A stretch of DNA of 50,668 nucleotides from Thermococci archaeon (GCA_003660555.1 QMUK01000002.1:1-50668); one strand, 5' to 3'. Shown: positions 35,230 to 48,634, counted from the stretch's first letter. The notes: generated by a model not told the origin, from the sequence alone. Program-made: numbers and translations.

Positions 35230-37539
35230 CTAGCGGAAGTAATGTTCATATATCTCCCCTATTATCGATTTCATCAGCTTCTTCCCACCTTCGACTCTGG
35301 AAGACTTCTCTGCATCGTTCCAGCTCCTGTTCTGTAAGCCCTTGGATATCAGGAGAGCTTCCTCCTCTTGGGAAATGTTAGGTCTCTTCTTGTTTGAGTC
35401 CAAGAAGTACATCCTGATTAGTTTGAGAGCCACATCGTATATGGTCTCGAAATTAAAGAAGTAATCTTTAACATATCTGTTCATCCTCTCTTTTTCCTCC
35501 TCAGTCAAATTAAGTTCCCATGAGGAGATGGCTTTATCGTCGGATTTAAGTAGCTTAGATGCGACGAATGGGTCTAAGTCCCTGTGTATTACTTTCAAAT
35601 AGTCCAATAACCTCCTCCTGAATCTCCTGTTCGCTTCTCTCACCATGTTCTTGGCTTTATTGCTCAGGGGTCTTATTGAAATTATTGAGTACTCTCCGCT
35701 GACTGGGTTTCTTTTCGGGCTTAGATGGACATGTATGAAGCCATTTTTCTCCCAAAAGTCAACTAGATAAATGTCTGATCCATATCCCACTCCTATCCAA
35801 TCGTACTCCTTTGACTCCTTTAATAGTTCTGAGAGCATCCTAGAACCTATGCCCATTCTCATTGCATCCGGATGGGATGCTATTCTAACCACCCTAAGAC
35901 CCTTGAGTCCGGAGAATTCAATCATTCCGTAATACTTGACCATGACATCTGGTATTATGTTTCCAGGTGGTTTATACCTAGTAAGCATTTTCTCAGCTAT
36001 TTCTCTCGGGACATTTCCCTCTTTACATATCTGGAGAGCTCCTACTATTTTTCCTGTTTCCTTGATCTTTAAACACCTTGCTTCATGATGCGGTGCATCT
36101 GCAAGTAGTGCAGCATCGCTCGGCCTATTCCTATAATGTGCCAGAACGTATATGCCGAAGAAGTGCTTCAACTCCTCTTCCTTTTCCCCACTGAACCATG
36201 AGTTTAAGTCGGGTTTCTCATAGTGTAGGAGGGACCTCTTTATTCGTTCGTAATCCTCCTGAAAGAGAGGTTCTGGTTCAGAATCCAAAAGGAGGGCATC
36301 GAAGAGCCATCTCTCAATTGGGTCCCCTGGGCTATACCTTATCGGTTCCTCCATCTCGGCTTTTATAACCCTTTTCTCTAATTTTCTTAGGAACTTGACA
36401 GAAAAACCTCTTCCAGCTCCTTCATATCCGTGAAGTGTAGACGAATATATTGCTCTCGGGTACTTATCCATGATCTCATGTAAAATTGGGACGTGGACTC
36501 CTCCAGCCTCATCGACCCCAATTAGGTCTCCTCTGGATTCCGCTGCTGTCAATGGTGAGCAGTACACAATTCTGATCCTATTCGACAATATCTTCCTTTC
36601 CAAGACTTCGTGTTCTACTCCCAGTCTCTCTAGGGTTATTGAGGCAAACTTCATTAATTCTAAGACGTTTTCAAATTCGGGGGAGGTAACTACTACTCTA
36701 ATCTCTCTTTTTCTCTCTAGTCTCTTGGACAACTCATGTGCCAAAGCAGCTAGAGATATACCTAGCACAGCAGACTTCCCCCTCCCTCTATCTGCTGTGA
36801 TCACCATGTACCTCTCTTCGTCCAGTAACTTCTCGGCAAGTGAGATTGCATTCACTTGGTCCTGAGTTATGGCTAAATCGTAAACTTCCCTGGGAAAAAC
36901 AGTTCTCTCTGGTATCATCAATTCCCTCCTTTTGGTATCTCCTTCTCGCCGATACACTCCTCTCTTGATCCATCTGAGATTTGGACAGTCCATTACCCAT
37001 ATCCCATCGTGTTCCATTATCTTGCTTGCTATTCTCCTGAGAAAAAGTCTTCTAATGTCTTTCATCTCGTATGGTGGTGTTATCATTTTTTTGTGGAATC
37101 TGAAGTTGGTCTTGTGCAAGTTCTCTAGTCTAGGAGTAAGCATCAGGATTAAGCCTCCTCCCCTGACGGTCTCTATTAGTCTCCCAAGGACATCTGGGTC
37201 GAAGTCATCAGTTAAGTCTAATACTGCTAAATCAAAGGTTCTACCCATTGCCTTTTCACTTTCTTCAAAGGAAAGCAAGGTCACATTGCCCTCTTCCTCA
37301 AGAGAGTTTAGAAAAACATCGAATCTCTCCTTGGATTGTTCACTTTCTCTGAAAGGAGTGCAGGAGTATAGTATCTCTACGTTCTCCCCTTTAATTTGTG
37401 AGAAATGTTTTGATATCATACCTGCTAGTTTGCTTTTCCCCTTTCCAGTTAGAACTAGCATCCTTCTATGATTTAAAGCTTCCGACTCTGAAATCATTTC
37501 CTCTAACTCTCGAAGTAATTCCTGAGTCATCTGCCCCAC
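35230..37539 (-). CDS. tmcA: tRNA(Met)/RNA cytidine acetyltransferase TmcA
   Basis: A 769-residue TmcA that makes N4-acetylcytidine with acetyl-CoA and ATP. Archaeal homologues acetylate many RNA sites and help growth at high temperature. Domains in order: an N-terminal DUF1726-like part, an RNA helicase module with Walker A ADRGRGKSA (about residue 250) and VDEAGGVHVP, a GNAT acetyltransferase domain (RIASHPDAMRMGIGSRML, about residue 555), and a helical C-terminal tail. GTG 37539 or ATG 37530 may be the start. Confidence 0.95.
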   Translation of the reverse strand: MGQMTQELLRELEEMISESEALNHRRMLVLTGKGKSKLAGMISKHFSQIKGENVEILYSCTPFRESEQSKERFDVFLNSLEEEGNVTLLSFEESEKAMGRTFDLAVLDLTDDFDPDVLGRLIETVRGGGLILMLTPRLENLHKTNFRFHKKMITPPYEMKDIRRLFLRRIASKIMEHDGIWVMDCPNLRWIKRGVYRREGDTKRRELMIPERTVFPREVYDLAITQDQVNAISLAEKLLDEERYMVITADRGRGKSAVLGISLAALAHELSKRLERKREIRVVVTSPEFENVLELMKFASITLERLGVEHEVLERKILSNRIRIVYCSPLTAAESRGDLIGVDEAGGVHVPILHEIMDKYPRAIYSSTLHGYEGAGRGFSVKFLRKLEKRVIKAEMEEPIRYSPGDPIERWLFDALLLDSEPEPLFQEDYERIKRSLLHYEKPDLNSWFSGEKEEELKHFFGIYVLAHYRNRPSDAALLADAPHHEARCLKIKETGKIVGALQICKEGNVPREIAEKMLTRYKPPGNIIPDVMVKYYGMIEFSGLKGLRVVRIASHPDAMRMGIGSRMLSELLKESKEYDWIGVGYGSDIYLVDFWEKNGFIHVHLSPKRNPVSGEYSIISIRPLSNKAKNMVREANRRFRRRLLDYLKVIHRDLDPFVASKLLKSDDKAISSWELNLTEEEKERMNRYVKDYFFNFETIYDVALKLIRMYFLDSNKKRPNISQEEEALLISKGLQNRSWNDAEKSSRVEGGKKLMKSIIGEIYEHYFR

Positions 37540-37553
37540 GGATTGGGGTGGGG

Positions 37554-37562
37554 GATAAAAAG
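37554..37562 (+). promoter_or_regulatory. TATA box of the carbamoyltransferase operon
   Basis: GATAAAAAG lies with its centre about 27 bases before ATG 37585, predicting a leaderless message for the carbamoyltransferase-nnrD-tsr3-eL40 run. Confidence 0.5.
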
Positions 37563-37584
37563 TCTTTCATTAAACTGGCGGAAC

Positions 37585-39090
37585 ATGATCGTGCTTGGCA
37601 TACACGATGGCCACGACGCTGGTGCTGCTTTGTTAATAAACGGAGAAATAGTAGCGGCTGTAAATGAGGAGAGATTCTCTAGGAAGAAATGTCATAGAGG
37701 CATACCTTTGAAATCCGTAGAATTCTTGCTGAATTCTCAAGGTGTTTCTCCCCAAGAAATAGATGTTGTGGCAGTATCTGGTCTGTTTAGAAGGGAAAAG
37801 AGGTTTAGATTGTTAGAACGTTTTCTAGATAGATTAGGATTCTGTAGGAGAACGTTTATAGAACATCACACGTGCCACGCCTCTTCAGCTTATTTCACAT
37901 CTGGGTTCAAAAAGGATTGCCTAGTTCTGACAATAGATGCTGCCGGAGATGGTCTATCAATGACTCTGAACTTGGCGAATGAAGAGGAGGGCATAAAGAG
38001 AATGTGGTGCTCAAGTAGCTATAACTCTCTGGGAGATTTCTATGCCTCAGTGACAAAGATATTGGGATTCAAGCCAATGCTTCACGAAGGAAAGGTAATG
38101 AGTTTGTCCTCATATGGAAGACCCACTTACTTAGAGGCTCTCAGGAAACTAGTTTGGTTCGACCGAGAAGAGAAGAGCCTAAGGGGAATTGGTGTGCTAG
38201 GTGAGAGATCCATTAAAGAAATAATGGAGAGGATAGGTTCGAACTACGTTCCACGAGATTTGGCCTCTTCCGCCCAAACCCTCCTGGAGGAAGTTGTGAC
38301 TAGCATAGTGGAAGTCGCTATGGAAGAAACGGGTATCAAGAGATTGTGTTTGGCTGGAGGAGTTGCACAGAACGTCAAGGCCAATATGCTCATTAGAGAA
38401 TTAGTAGACGAGCTATATGTCTTTCCCCACATGGGAGATGGAGGATTAGCTGTAGGTGCAGCTCTTTACCAACAATGGGTTGAAGAGGGTTTAAAACCAT
38501 ATGAGCTGAGGAGTTTATTCCTGGGTCCAGAATACGAGTACGACTCTGGGGAGGAAGTTGACCCAGGGGAAATCGCTGAGTGGATTTCAGAGGGAAAAGT
38601 AGTGGCTCTGTTCCAAGGGAGAATGGAGTATGGGCCTAGAGCTCTAGGACATAGGAGTATATTGGCTGACCCAACCTCTAATGTTAAAAGAGAGCTCAAC
38701 GAGAGGCTTGGGAGAGAATGGTTTATGCCATTTGCTCCAACAATAATAGAGAGGAAAGCTGATAGATATTTAGAGAATGCCGAGAGGTCTCCATTCATGA
38801 CTCTCTGCTTCAGAGTGAAAGAAGAAGTAATAAACCAAATACCTTCTGTGGTCCATGTGGATGGTACTACTAGGCCACAAACCATAACTAAGGAAGATGA
38901 CCCGTTCTACTATCAAGTGATAAGAGAGTTCGAGAGAATAAGCGGTGTGCCATTAGTTCTGAATACTAGTCTAAACCTCCATGGAGAACCTATAGTTTGT
39001 AGACCTGAAGAGGCTATTTCCTCGTTTAGGAGGGGTGCAGCAGACGTGCTTGTTATAAACGGAAGAATATACCGGGGGGATGTTCGATGA
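37585..39090 (+). CDS. NodU/TobZ-family carbamoyltransferase
   Basis: A 501-residue O-carbamoyltransferase. The N-terminal Kae1-like domain has GIHDGHDAGAALL, HHTCHASSAYF and LTIDAAGDG. The region CLAGGVAQNVKAN and the C-terminal YrdC-like block with YGPRALGHRSILADP and WFMPFAPTI complete the family pattern. Members transfer a carbamoyl group from carbamoyl phosphate to a hydroxyl of a sugar or other metabolite. The acceptor is unknown, and no sugar pathway genes lie close. The true start is ATG 37585; the frame extends upstream to 37543 without conserved sequence. Its stop overlaps nnrD. Confidence 0.92.
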   Translation: MIVLGIHDGHDAGAALLINGEIVAAVNEERFSRKKCHRGIPLKSVEFLLNSQGVSPQEIDVVAVSGLFRREKRFRLLERFLDRLGFCRRTFIEHHTCHASSAYFTSGFKKDCLVLTIDAAGDGLSMTLNLANEEEGIKRMWCSSSYNSLGDFYASVTKILGFKPMLHEGKVMSLSSYGRPTYLEALRKLVWFDREEKSLRGIGVLGERSIKEIMERIGSNYVPRDLASSAQTLLEEVVTSIVEVAMEETGIKRLCLAGGVAQNVKANMLIRELVDELYVFPHMGDGGLAVGAALYQQWVEEGLKPYELRSLFLGPEYEYDSGEEVDPGEIAEWISEGKVVALFQGRMEYGPRALGHRSILADPTSNVKRELNERLGREWFMPFAPTIIERKADRYLENAERSPFMTLCFRVKEEVINQIPSVVHVDGTTRPQTITKEDDPFYYQVIREFERISGVPLVLNTSLNLHGEPIVCRPEEAISSFRRGAADVLVINGRIYRGDVR

Positions 39091-40550
39091 AATTCGTCTC
39101 ATCTGAAGAAATGGGGATAATCGAGGAGAATGCTTCTTACTTTGGGATAACTCACGATCTTCTAATGGAGAATGCAGGAAGGAGTGTTGCTGAGAAGGTT
39201 TCAGAAATGGGTGATAGGTTCTTGGTTGTTTGCGGTCCGGGAAACAATGGTGGAGACGGTCTATGCGCTGCAAGACACCTCTTACAAAACGGAAAGGAAG
39301 TTCGTGTCTTACTTTTCGGGAAGAAGATGAGTTCCCCTGAAGGAGAAAAGAATCTCAGAATATGTTCTGCTCTCGGTATAGTGGACAGAATAAGAGACCA
39401 ATATGAACTAATAGAGAAGGCGAAGGAATTCAGGCCACAAGTTCTGATAGATGCTCTTCTTGGAACTGGAGTAAGAGGTGAGATTAGGGAGCCGTACCTT
39501 TCCCTTATAAGAGCCTTGAACAAATTAATAGATGATGGAATTACAGAGAAAGCGATAAGCATCGATTTGCCTAGTGGTATGGATCCAAATACTGGAAAAG
39601 GGATTTTCGTCAAATCTCATATGACCATTACCTTGCATAAACCAAAGATAGGACTCAGAAGCTTTGAGGGAGACGTCGTCATCGGAAGTCTAGGCATACC
39701 TCCAGAAATAGAGACTCTCTGTGGTCCTGGGGATTTAAAAGCTGCAATTCCTGTTAGGAGGGGGGACTCACATAAAGGCGAAAACGGAAAAGTTCTAATC
39801 GTGGGTGGAAGCAGAGACCTAGTTGGCGCTCCGGCACTGGCTGCAATGGCATCTCTCTCCGTTGGAGTAGATCTAGTCAGAGTTATTTGTCCGGAGAGAG
39901 TTGCTTTCACAATTAACTCTCTATCCCCAGATGTAATCTCATTGAAACTCAACGGTGAGTTCCTATCCTTAGAACACGTTGAAAATATTCTAGAGGAAGC
40001 AGAGAGAAATGACGTGACGTTAATCGGTCCTGGAATAGGTAGAAGAAAGGAGACCGTGAGAGCACTAGAGGAGCTTCTCTCCCACGATTTAGGAAGGCTC
40101 GTGATAGATGCTGATGCTCTCAGAGTTCTCGGGTCCCTTGAGTTGGGTTCGGAAGAAGTGATAATAACCCCGCATAGAGGAGAGCTCTCGTCAATACTCG
40201 GCAGGGAAGTTTCTAATCCTCTCTTAGATGCTAGAGAGATTTCCAATAAAATGGGAGTGGTGGTTCTCCTGAAAGGTAGAGAGGACTTGATAGTTCAAGG
40301 TGAGAGATACAAGAGGAACGTAAGCGGGAACCCAGGTATGACTGTGGGCGGTACTGGAGACGTTCTAGCTGGAGTTACGGCCGGAATTCTCTCCAGAGGG
40401 AGAGATCCCTTCTTAGTAGCCTGTGCTTCCGCTTTCCTAGTTGGGCTGGTAGGGGATACCATGTTGGAGAGGCGGGGATACTTCTTCTCTGCCTCTGAAT
40501 TGATAGAAGGAATACCAAGCGTCTTAACTAAAATGGGGATAATGGGATGA
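39087..40550 (+). CDS. nnrD: Bifunctional NAD(P)HX epimerase/dehydratase
   Basis: A 487-residue fused enzyme that repairs hydrated NADH and NADPH, which form faster at high temperature. The N-terminal epimerase domain (NnrE, about 1-215) has GPGNNGGDGLCAARHL. The C-terminal ribokinase-like dehydratase (NnrD, about 225-480) has GPGIGRRKET, PHRGELSSI and GNPGMTVGGTGDVLAG. The start ATG 39087 overlaps the carbamoyltransferase stop, and its stop overlaps tsr3. Confidence 0.96.
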   Translation: MKFVSSEEMGIIEENASYFGITHDLLMENAGRSVAEKVSEMGDRFLVVCGPGNNGGDGLCAARHLLQNGKEVRVLLFGKKMSSPEGEKNLRICSALGIVDRIRDQYELIEKAKEFRPQVLIDALLGTGVRGEIREPYLSLIRALNKLIDDGITEKAISIDLPSGMDPNTGKGIFVKSHMTITLHKPKIGLRSFEGDVVIGSLGIPPEIETLCGPGDLKAAIPVRRGDSHKGENGKVLIVGGSRDLVGAPALAAMASLSVGVDLVRVICPERVAFTINSLSPDVISLKLNGEFLSLEHVENILEEAERNDVTLIGPGIGRRKETVRALEELLSHDLGRLVIDADALRVLGSLELGSEEVIITPHRGELSSILGREVSNPLLDAREISNKMGVVVLLKGREDLIVQGERYKRNVSGNPGMTVGGTGDVLAGVTAGILSRGRDPFLVACASAFLVGLVGDTMLERRGYFFSASELIEGIPSVLTKMGIMG

Positions 40551-41086
40551 TCAGCAGTAATAGTAGGAAGGAGAAAGCAACCGTTCGTCTCTACATATAC
40601 AGTCTAAAGGAGTGTAATCCCAAGGCTTGTACCGGGGAGAGACTAATAAGGTCTGGAATGGCTAAGCTCGTTAGGAGCGTTCCGAAGTCCATTGTGCTAA
40701 ACCCGTTTTCTGAGAAGTACGTATTCCCAGGGGATAGGAGACTAGTGTTGTGTCATGGCATAACAGCAATAGACTCCTCGTGGAACAAAGTTAATCCAAT
40801 CCTCTTCTCTAAGTTATCTAGGTATGGATTTCCTAGAGTTTTACCTTACTTAATTGCAGCTAACCCTGTTAATTTTGGTAAACCAAATGTATTGAGTACT
40901 GCAGAAGCCTTCATGGCCTCTCTGTACATAGTAGGTATGAAAGAGATCTCGCTGGAGATTGCGTCTAAGTTCAAATGGGGGGAAACCTTTATTAAATTGA
41001 ACGAGGATCTCCTAGAAGAATACTCTAAAACGAAAAGCAGAAGTGAGATTTCATCGTTAGTCAAGGAGGTGCTAGGTCTTGGCTAG
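40547..41086 (+). CDS. tsr3: Tsr3, rRNA aminocarboxypropyl transferase
   Basis: A 179-residue Tsr3 (formerly DUF367). It transfers the aminocarboxypropyl group of SAM to a hypermodified uridine or pseudouridine near the P site of small-subunit rRNA. Family blocks: [44 protein letters not shown] and [15 protein letters not shown]. The first 12 residues are not conserved. ATGA overlaps the nnrD stop. The gene overlaps eL40 by eight bases and lies on the opposite strand to the 16S gene whose RNA it modifies. Confidence 0.93.
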   Translation: MISSNSRKEKATVRLYIYSLKECNPKACTGERLIRSGMAKLVRSVPKSIVLNPFSEKYVFPGDRRLVLCHGITAIDSSWNKVNPILFSKLSRYGFPRVLPYLIAANPVNFGKPNVLSTAEAFMASLYIVGMKEISLEIASKFKWGETFIKLNEDLLEEYSKTKSRSEISSLVKEVLGLG

Positions 41087-41225
41087 GTTCGAGGTAGCAG
41101 AGAAGAGACTCCTCATCAAGAAGATATGCATGAGATGTAATGCTAGGAATCCACCTAGTGCGACTAGGTGTAGGAAATGCGGCTATCCTAAACTAAGACC
41201 AAAGGCCAAAGAGCCGAGAGGTTAG
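41079..41225 (+). CDS. rpl40e: Ribosomal protein eL40
   Basis: A 48-residue zinc-ribbon ribosomal protein, [12 protein letters not shown] at the start and ending RPKAKEPRG, which is diagnostic for eL40. Four cysteines (C17, C20, C31, C34) bind zinc. TTG 41079 is the start, with an ideal SD GGAGGTG eight bases upstream. It overlaps tsr3. Its last bases (ggttag) are antisense to the 3' end of RNase P RNA, so the two transcripts overlap tail to tail. Confidence 0.95.
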   Translation: MARFEVAEKRLLIKKICMRCNARNPPSATRCRKCGYPKLRPKAKEPRG

Positions 41226-41566
41226 GGAGGAGTAGGTGGGGACCATAAGCCCCCTTCTGTTTTGAGGCGACATTTGGCTAAGCACCCTACCACCCACCTC
41301 TCCAGGAAATCATCGGCGGTAATTTGGGCTTGCACCCCGCGGGACCGAGCCGTTTCACCGTATCCCTAGGGATTCTCCGAGGGTTAACTCGGCCCTCTCG
41401 CGAGGACCTTCTCCCCATCACGGACATCCCCCTAGGGGCGTGTCGTTTCTGCTCTCGGTCCAAGACCTCTCGGCCTGTCCCTTTGGGGACCGCGGTTCCT
41501 GGAGGTGGGGGGACTTTCCTCAGGCTTGAGGCCCGGGAGTCGCCTATCCCCTCCTACTCCTCCCTA
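41225..41566 (-). ncRNA. rnpB: RNase P RNA
   Basis: The minus strand holds all core blocks of archaeal RNase P RNA: GAGGAAAGTCC near the 5' end (about 41515-41525), GTGCAAGCCCAAATTA (CR-IV), and ACAGAAGGGGGCTTA (CR-V) near the 3' end. The ends pair as helix P1, GTTAGGGAGGAGTAGG (41568-41553) with CCTACTCCTCCCTAAC (41236-41221), up to 16 base pairs. Length is about 340. It follows the 23S gene by about 37 bases beyond the processing stem, with no TATA box in the gap. Exact ends are estimated from P1. Confidence 0.93.
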
Positions 41567-41603
41567 ACCCAACGAAAAGAGGTTTTGCGAGTAAGTGAAT
41601 GGC

Positions 41604-41636
41604 GGCTGATCACCGACTTAGCCCGGCAAGGCTGAC
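41604..41636 (-). other. 23S processing stem with bulge-helix-bulge, 3' strand
   Basis: Read on the minus strand: GTCAGCCTTGCC, then GGGC, then bulge TAA, then GTCGGTGATCAGCC. It pairs perfectly with 44663-44695: 12 base pairs, a four-pair helix and 14 base pairs, with a three-base bulge on each strand. This is the substrate of the archaeal splicing endonuclease. Confidence 0.9.
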
Positions 41637-41639
41637 CTC

Positions 41640-44658
<3,019 letters not shown>

Positions 44659-44662
44659 CCTC

Positions 44663-44695
44663 GTCAGCCTTGCCTATGGGCGTCGGTGATCAGCC
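44663..44695 (-). other. 23S processing stem with bulge-helix-bulge, 5' strand
   Basis: Read on the minus strand: GGCTGATCACCGAC, GCCC, bulge ATA, GGCAAGGCTGAC. It is the partner of 41604-41636. Cutting in the two bulges would release the pre-23S RNA, probably as a circle. Confidence 0.9.
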
Positions 44696-44812
44696 TCTAC
44701 CGACCTCACTTCCCCATAGGGGATCGGTCCTTCACCCGCGACTTTCATCGCGAGTTGCATCTCCCGAGGTAGGACAGCCAATCGGAGAGAACAACCAATT
44801 GGAGGGAGAGCA

Positions 44813-44889
44813 TGGTGGACCCGGCGGGATTTGAACCCGCGACCTCTGCCTTGCAAGGGCAGCGCTCTCCCAGTCTGAGCTACGGGCCC
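44813..44889 (-). tRNA. tRNA-Ala (UGC)
   Basis: The minus strand folds as a standard cloverleaf: acceptor GGGCCCG with CGGGTCC, anticodon TGC, and T-arm CGGGTTCAAATCCCG. The acceptor contains the G3-U70 pair, the identity element for alanyl-tRNA synthetase. The 3' CCA is encoded. It lies between 16S and 23S, as is typical of euryarchaea, and has no intron. Confidence 0.98.
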
Positions 44890-44893
44890 GCTA

Positions 44894-44927
44894 GGGCTCA
44901 ACGACCCTATACCACCGACCAACCCAG
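44894..44927 (-). other. 16S processing stem with bulge-helix-bulge, 3' strand
   Basis: Read on the minus strand: CTGGGTTGGTCGG, TGGT, bulge ATA, GGGTCGTTGAGCCC. It pairs with 46430-46463: 13 pairs, a four-pair helix including one G-U, and 14 pairs with one G-U. Confidence 0.9.
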
Positions 44928-44942
44928 TCTTGCGCACCATTA

Positions 44943-46416
<1,474 letters not shown>

Positions 46417-46429
46417 CTGGCCGCAAGGT

Positions 46430-46463
46430 CTGGGTTGGTCGGTATTGGCGGGTCATTGAGCCC
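46430..46463 (-). other. 16S processing stem with bulge-helix-bulge, 5' strand
   Basis: Read on the minus strand: GGGCTCAATGACCC, GCCA, bulge ATA, CCGACCAACCCAG. It is the partner of 44894-44927. Both bulges are ATA. Confidence 0.9.
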
Positions 46464-46580
46464 TTCGTCGGACCCGAACCCATAGCTCAGGTCCCCATGT
46501 GCCTGCGGTTGTGGACAACACCTCATCCCTCGAGCTCAGCTCGACCTCAGGGTTGGGGCCGCCTGCACCGCAGGCATCCC
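46464..46580 (-). other. rRNA operon leader
   Basis: About 115 bases between the predicted RNA start and the 16S stem. It holds two perfect hairpins, GCCTGC-GGT-GCAGGC and TCGAGC-TGA-GCTCGA. They may serve folding or antitermination of the transcript. No gene is seen here. Confidence 0.5.
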
Positions 46581-46595
46581 TGCTTTTCAATACAC

Positions 46596-46612
46596 TAGAT
46601 ATATAAGCCTTA
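46596..46612 (-). promoter_or_regulatory. rRNA operon promoter (BRE and TATA box)
   Basis: On the minus strand GGATAAGGCTTATATATC combines a purine-rich BRE with a strong TATA box (core 46599-46606). RNA should start near 46577. It is the strongest promoter-like sequence in the window and is divergent from the peptide transporter genes. Confidence 0.8.
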
Positions 46613-46672
46613 TCCTCCCAGCCCCGAGTCTCCGGAATACATTTATCTATGGGGATTTCGTCACACCATCTC

Positions 46673-46681
46673 GATATAAAG
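46673..46681 (+). promoter_or_regulatory. TATA-like element of the peptide-transport operon
   Basis: GATATAAAG lies about 24 bases before ATG 46700 and would give a leaderless message. An SD (GGAGGG, 46688-46693) also precedes the ATG, so a second element, ATTTATCT at 46641-46648, may instead start a leader of about 30 bases. Confidence 0.45.
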
Positions 46682-46699
46682 CTTACTGGAGGGTACGTC

Positions 46700-48634
46700 A
46701 TGAGGTTGCTATATGTCGCAATACTTTCCTCATTAATTTTGTTCACACTCAGTCCAACGCAGGAGCCATCCTATGGCATGAACTCAGTTCTATTGAAAGT
46801 TGGGATGCAAGACGAACCTAAAACTCTTAATCCGTTTAAGGCAAGTGATGTATGGACTTGGAATGTAATAGGATACTTCTACGAGTCCCTTTATGCATAT
46901 AAACCTTTAACGTTCGAAGTAATACCCTGGGTCGCAGACGGATACCCGGAATTCTCAGATGACTACAAGGAAGCAATAGTCCATATAAAGAGGGGAATAA
47001 AATGGGAAGATGGGACCGAGCTCACAGCACATGACGTAGTTTTCACTGCTAAAATTATGATGGAATTCAAAATTCCCAGATATTGGTCTTCTTGGGAGTT
47101 CGTAGAGAGCGTGGAGGCTCTGGACAATTACACCGTGAAATTCAAACTGAAGGAGTGCAGAGTCACTTTCATGGAAGGGACTCTGATGAGCATAATAGTC
47201 CAAAAGAAGAAGTGGGAGAAAATCGTAGATGAGGCCAAGAGAAGCGAAGACCCATTCAACTACCTGACAGAATACAAGAACGAGAAGCCCATTAGCGCTG
47301 GACCCTTCGTGTTCGGTGAGTGGAAACGAGGATCATACATTTTCATAAAGAGAAACCCGAACTACTACTTCTCTGGGTATAAATTCAACTATACTTTCCA
47401 AACTCTTGAGGAAATGAGAGAATTTCTGAGCTCTAGACCAGGATTAGAGCAATATGCAGACTTCGAGGAGAAAAAGATAACTCTCACCATAGGCCCCTTC
47501 GTGGACGGGATCTTATACAAGATATACAGAACTACGGACGCAGCCATATTAGCCTTGGATAAGGGAGACATAGACTACATATGGTGGCCAATCCAACCAG
47601 GATACGTGAAGTTACTCAAGGAGAACGAGAATGTTTCAATGATTTCTACGCCAGAAAACGGAATAAGATACCTCGCATTCAATTTGAGAAAGGATCCATT
47701 CAGGATAAAGGAGTTCAGACAAGCCATGGCCTACCTCATCGACAAACACTTCATAAGAGATAGGATCCTCCAAGGACTAGGGGAGTATCTCTGCACTGTA
47801 GTTCCTCCAGGAAACAAAGCTTGGTACAACCCCAATGTCAAGTGCTATGGAGATGAAGGCCAGGGGATGAGCAGAGCTGAGAGAGTGAGGAAAGCTGTAG
47901 AGTTATTGAAAAAAGCTGGATTCTCTTGGGAAGTAGAACCTAGAATAGAGGGGGATAGGATTATACCAGGGAAAGGTCTGATAATGCCCAATGGAGAGAA
48001 AGTACCTGAATTCGATATACTCACGCCCCCAGCTGACTACGACCCGCTTAGATTCGAGACCTCTAGGAGAATTCAAGAGTGGTGGAGAGAGGTCGGTGTT
48101 CCTGTTACAGCGCAACCGACGTCCTTTGCCACAATAACTCAGAGAGTGTTCAAGGAATGGAACTTCGACGTGTATGTATTAGGATGGAGACTTTCTCTTC
48201 TGCCAGACTATTTGAGAGACTTCTTCCACTCTTCTCAAATAATAAAAGATGGATACAACCCCATGGGATACTATAACCCAGAACTGGATAAATTGGCAGA
48301 CGAATTCGTAGCTTGTGGTCCTAGGGAGGAGAAAGTGAAGATAGCCTATAGGCTCCAAGAAATAATAGCAGAGGATCTGCCGTACATACCCCTCTACTCT
48401 CAGAGTAATATAGAGGCTTTCAGGACAGATAGATTCAAGGGATGGTTCTCCCAAGGGCTTGGGAGCATCTCAGCCTCAATATCGTATCTAAAGCCAGTGA
48501 ACACAACTACATCAGAGGTGAGCGAGCAAGGAGGTGAGAAGGGGATAGGTTATGAGTCATATATTTGGGCTTTAATCTCAATATTAGCCATTTCGCTTGT
48601 GACAACCCTTGCATGGAGGAGAAACAGGAGATGA
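46700..48634 (+). CDS. ABC transporter substrate-binding protein, oligopeptide type
   Basis: A 644-residue family 5 solute-binding protein (DppA/OppA type). A signal peptide (about 1-26) is followed by the binding domain, opening LLKVGMQDEPKTLNPF with WVADGYPEFSDDYK. A short polar linker with TTTSEV leads to a C-terminal membrane helix (YIWALISILAISLVTTLAW) and RRNRR. There is no lipobox cysteine, so the protein is held by its C-terminal anchor, as in many archaea. The substrate could be peptides or sugars, since both are carried by archaeal members. ATG 46700 has SD GGAGGG. The stop overlaps the permease start. Confidence 0.93.
   Translation: MRLLYVAILSSLILFTLSPTQEPSYGMNSVLLKVGMQDEPKTLNPFKASDVWTWNVIGYFYESLYAYKPLTFEVIPWVADGYPEFSDDYKEAIVHIKRGIKWEDGTELTAHDVVFTAKIMMEFKIPRYWSSWEFVESVEALDNYTVKFKLKECRVTFMEGTLMSIIVQKKKWEKIVDEAKRSEDPFNYLTEYKNEKPISAGPFVFGEWKRGSYIFIKRNPNYYFSGYKFNYTFQTLEEMREFLSSRPGLEQYADFEEKKITLTIGPFVDGILYKIYRTTDAAILALDKGDIDYIWWPIQPGYVKLLKENENVSMISTPENGIRYLAFNLRKDPFRIKEFRQAMAYLIDKHFIRDRILQGLGEYLCTVVPPGNKAWYNPNVKCYGDEGQGMSRAERVRKAVELLKKAGFSWEVEPRIEGDRIIPGKGLIMPNGEKVPEFDILTPPADYDPLRFETSRRIQEWWREVGVPVTAQPTSFATITQRVFKEWNFDVYVLGWRLSLLPDYLRDFFHSSQIIKDGYNPMGYYNPELDKLADEFVACGPREEKVKIAYRLQEIIAEDLPYIPLYSQSNIEAFRTDRFKGWFSQGLGSISASISYLKPVNTTTSEVSEQGGEKGIGYESYIWALISILAISLVTTLAWRRNRR

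Noticed and set aside
41221-41568. 5S rRNA at the end of the rRNA operon
   Set aside because: The sequence has RNase P RNA blocks and twice to three times the 5S length; no 5S pattern was seen in the window.
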